Assembly (NCBI GenBank): GCA_020058145.1
Contig: JAGVEP010000073.1
Location: 1-5,364 of the forward strand
Length of the DNA: 5,364 nt
Source of the DNA: Phycisphaerae bacterium
GTDB lineage: Bacteria > Planctomycetota > Phycisphaerae > UBA1845 > Fen-1342
Direction: 5' to 3'
The position numbers and the translations under genes are program-made. The notes beneath the pieces are model-generated. The model was not told the DNA's origin, ran no database searches, and worked only from the letters and a program-made list of their open reading frames with translations. Shown in pieces: positions 4,878 to 5,364 of this stretch (the first letter of the stretch is position 1; each line of letters opens with the position of its first letter).

Positions 4878-5270
4878 ATGAAAACCGTCTTTCGCGTTTC
4901 GACGTTGATTTGGGCCGGAATTGTCCTCGGCGGTCTGGCCGGCGCGCCCGTCAGCGCGCAGGACGCGGGGGCGATCGTTGGGTGGGGAGTTCAGGTCGTT
5001 GTGCCCCAGTTTGAGCTGACCGACCTCGTCGCCATCGCGGCGCGGGGGGCACACGGCCTGGGCCTGAAGGCCTTCTTCGGCGACCTGAACTGCGACGGCG
5101 TCGTCAACTTCGACGACATCAACCCGTTCGTGTCCGCCCTCGGCGCCGACCCGCTGGCCTGGAACCTCGCGCATCCACGGTGCCACTGGCTCAACGCCGA
5201 CTGCAACGCCGACAGCGTCGTGAATTTCGACGACATCGACGCCTTCGTGGCGCTCCTCAGCGGCGGGTGA
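4878..5270 (+). CDS. Secreted mini-protein: decayed RCC1-like repeat plus dockerin-like domain
   Basis: This is a 130-aa exported protein. Residues 1-27 are a Sec signal peptide with cleavage after VSA (25-27). Residues 31-65 fit one blade of an RCC1-type propeller: GAIVGWG, then VVVP, then LVAIAARGAHGLGLKA, where full repeats read like G-VVAWG...VAIAAGGHSLALK. The usual NEYGQ-like turn is missing. Residues 69-127 are a dockerin type I-like pair of calcium loops. Loop 1 has Asp69, Asn71, Asp73, Asn77 and Asp80; loop 2 has Asp108, Asn110, Asp112, Asn116 and Asp119, with Ser in place of the usual Gly at 113. Such pairs end many secreted planctomycete proteins and may attach them to a partner or the cell surface. 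ATG 4878 has AGGAGG (4865-4870) 7 nt upstream; in-frame ATG 4800 has no SD. RCC1 propellers normally need about seven blades, so this may be a remnant of a larger gene after internal deletion. Confidence 0.82.
   Translation: MKTVFRVSTLIWAGIVLGGLAGAPVSAQDAGAIVGWGVQVVVPQFELTDLVAIAARGAHGLGLKAFFGDLNCDGVVNFDDINPFVSALGADPLAWNLAHPRCHWLNADCNADSVVNFDDIDAFVALLSGG
5094..5249 (+). repeat. Internal repeat encoding the two calcium loops
   Basis: The 39-bp segments 5094-5132 and 5211-5249 are identical at 33 of 39 positions and in the same frame. They encode DGVVNFDDINPFV and DSVVNFDDIDAFV. Two of the six changes are silent third-base changes. This is the expected duplicated half of a dockerin-like domain. 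Confidence 0.9.
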
Positions 5271-5302
5271 ACCGACGATCCGCCCTGCGCGGAAGCCCAT
5301 CA

Positions 5303-5360
5303 GAACACGAAGCGCCAGCGAGTGAGACCAGGAGGACGCACTCGCTGGCGCTTCGTGTTC
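5303..5360. repeat. Perfect 22-bp inverted repeat after the dockerin gene
   Basis: The arms 5303-5324 and 5339-5360 are perfect reverse complements, with a 14-nt loop (AGACCAGGAGGACG). One mismatch (5302/5361) and two further pairs extend the symmetry to 5300-5363. The left arm holds CGAAGCGCCAGCGAGTG. The repeat starts 32 bp after the TGA stop. On the + strand, TTCCGAA follows, so there is no intrinsic-terminator T-run within the window. It may be a dispersed palindrome, a transcript-end structure or one end of a mobile repeat cut by the window edge. Confidence 0.9.
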
Positions 5361-5364
5361 CGAA

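Overview
The window is a GC-rich bacterial chromosome segment with seven complete protein genes, all on the + strand. It looks like a planctomycete, probably of the Phycisphaerae type. This rests on the C-terminal dockerin-like pair of calcium loops (motif NCDGVVNFDDI and a second copy) on a secreted protein, a stand-alone secreted FecR-domain protein, a short planctomycete-style sulfotransferase, and GC-rich palindromes in the gaps. The taxonomic assignment is inference; no 16S rRNA gene or other marker is present. Every gene except dapF has a clear purine-rich Shine-Dalgarno (SD) sequence, which fixes the starts well.

Layout. 1-221: leader region with two mutually exclusive hairpins (12-46 and 42-61) and a candidate promoter (144-171). 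222-812: small PAPS-dependent-type sulfotransferase. 867-1481: Mn-type superoxide dismutase. 1482-1928: 447 bp without a gene, holding a perfect 21-bp tandem repeat that is also the left arm of a long REP-like imperfect hairpin, a second hairpin, a consensus TATAAT box and a long leader. 1929-2264: GTG-started RRM RNA-binding protein with a glycine tail that includes a 15-Gly run. 2304-2347: strong hairpin. 2406-2654: 82-aa protein of unknown function. 2677-2704: candidate promoter. 2761-3801: secreted FecR-domain protein. 3827-4675: diaminopimelate epimerase (dapF). 4878-5270: 130-aa secreted protein with one decayed RCC1-like repeat and a two-loop dockerin-like domain. 5303-5360: perfect 22-bp inverted repeat at the window end.

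The genes do not form one pathway. Probable co-transcribed pairs are sulfotransferase with SOD (54-bp gap) and FecR protein with dapF (25-bp gap). The RRM gene and the dockerin gene each seem to have their own promoter and a leader of roughly 140-160 nt.

I do not see a defence system, CRISPR array, transposase, tRNA or rRNA. The most interesting signals are non-coding. The stop codons of the FecR gene and dapF sit at the edge of two related 21-bp palindromes that differ by a compensatory base-pair change. There is also a REP-like element with a duplicated arm, a very strong terminal inverted repeat with a possible relative downstream of the SOD gene, and an apparently alternative-folding leader at the left edge. 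Among proteins, the oddest is the tiny RCC1-dockerin remnant, followed by an Asn-to-His change beside a metal ligand in the SOD.
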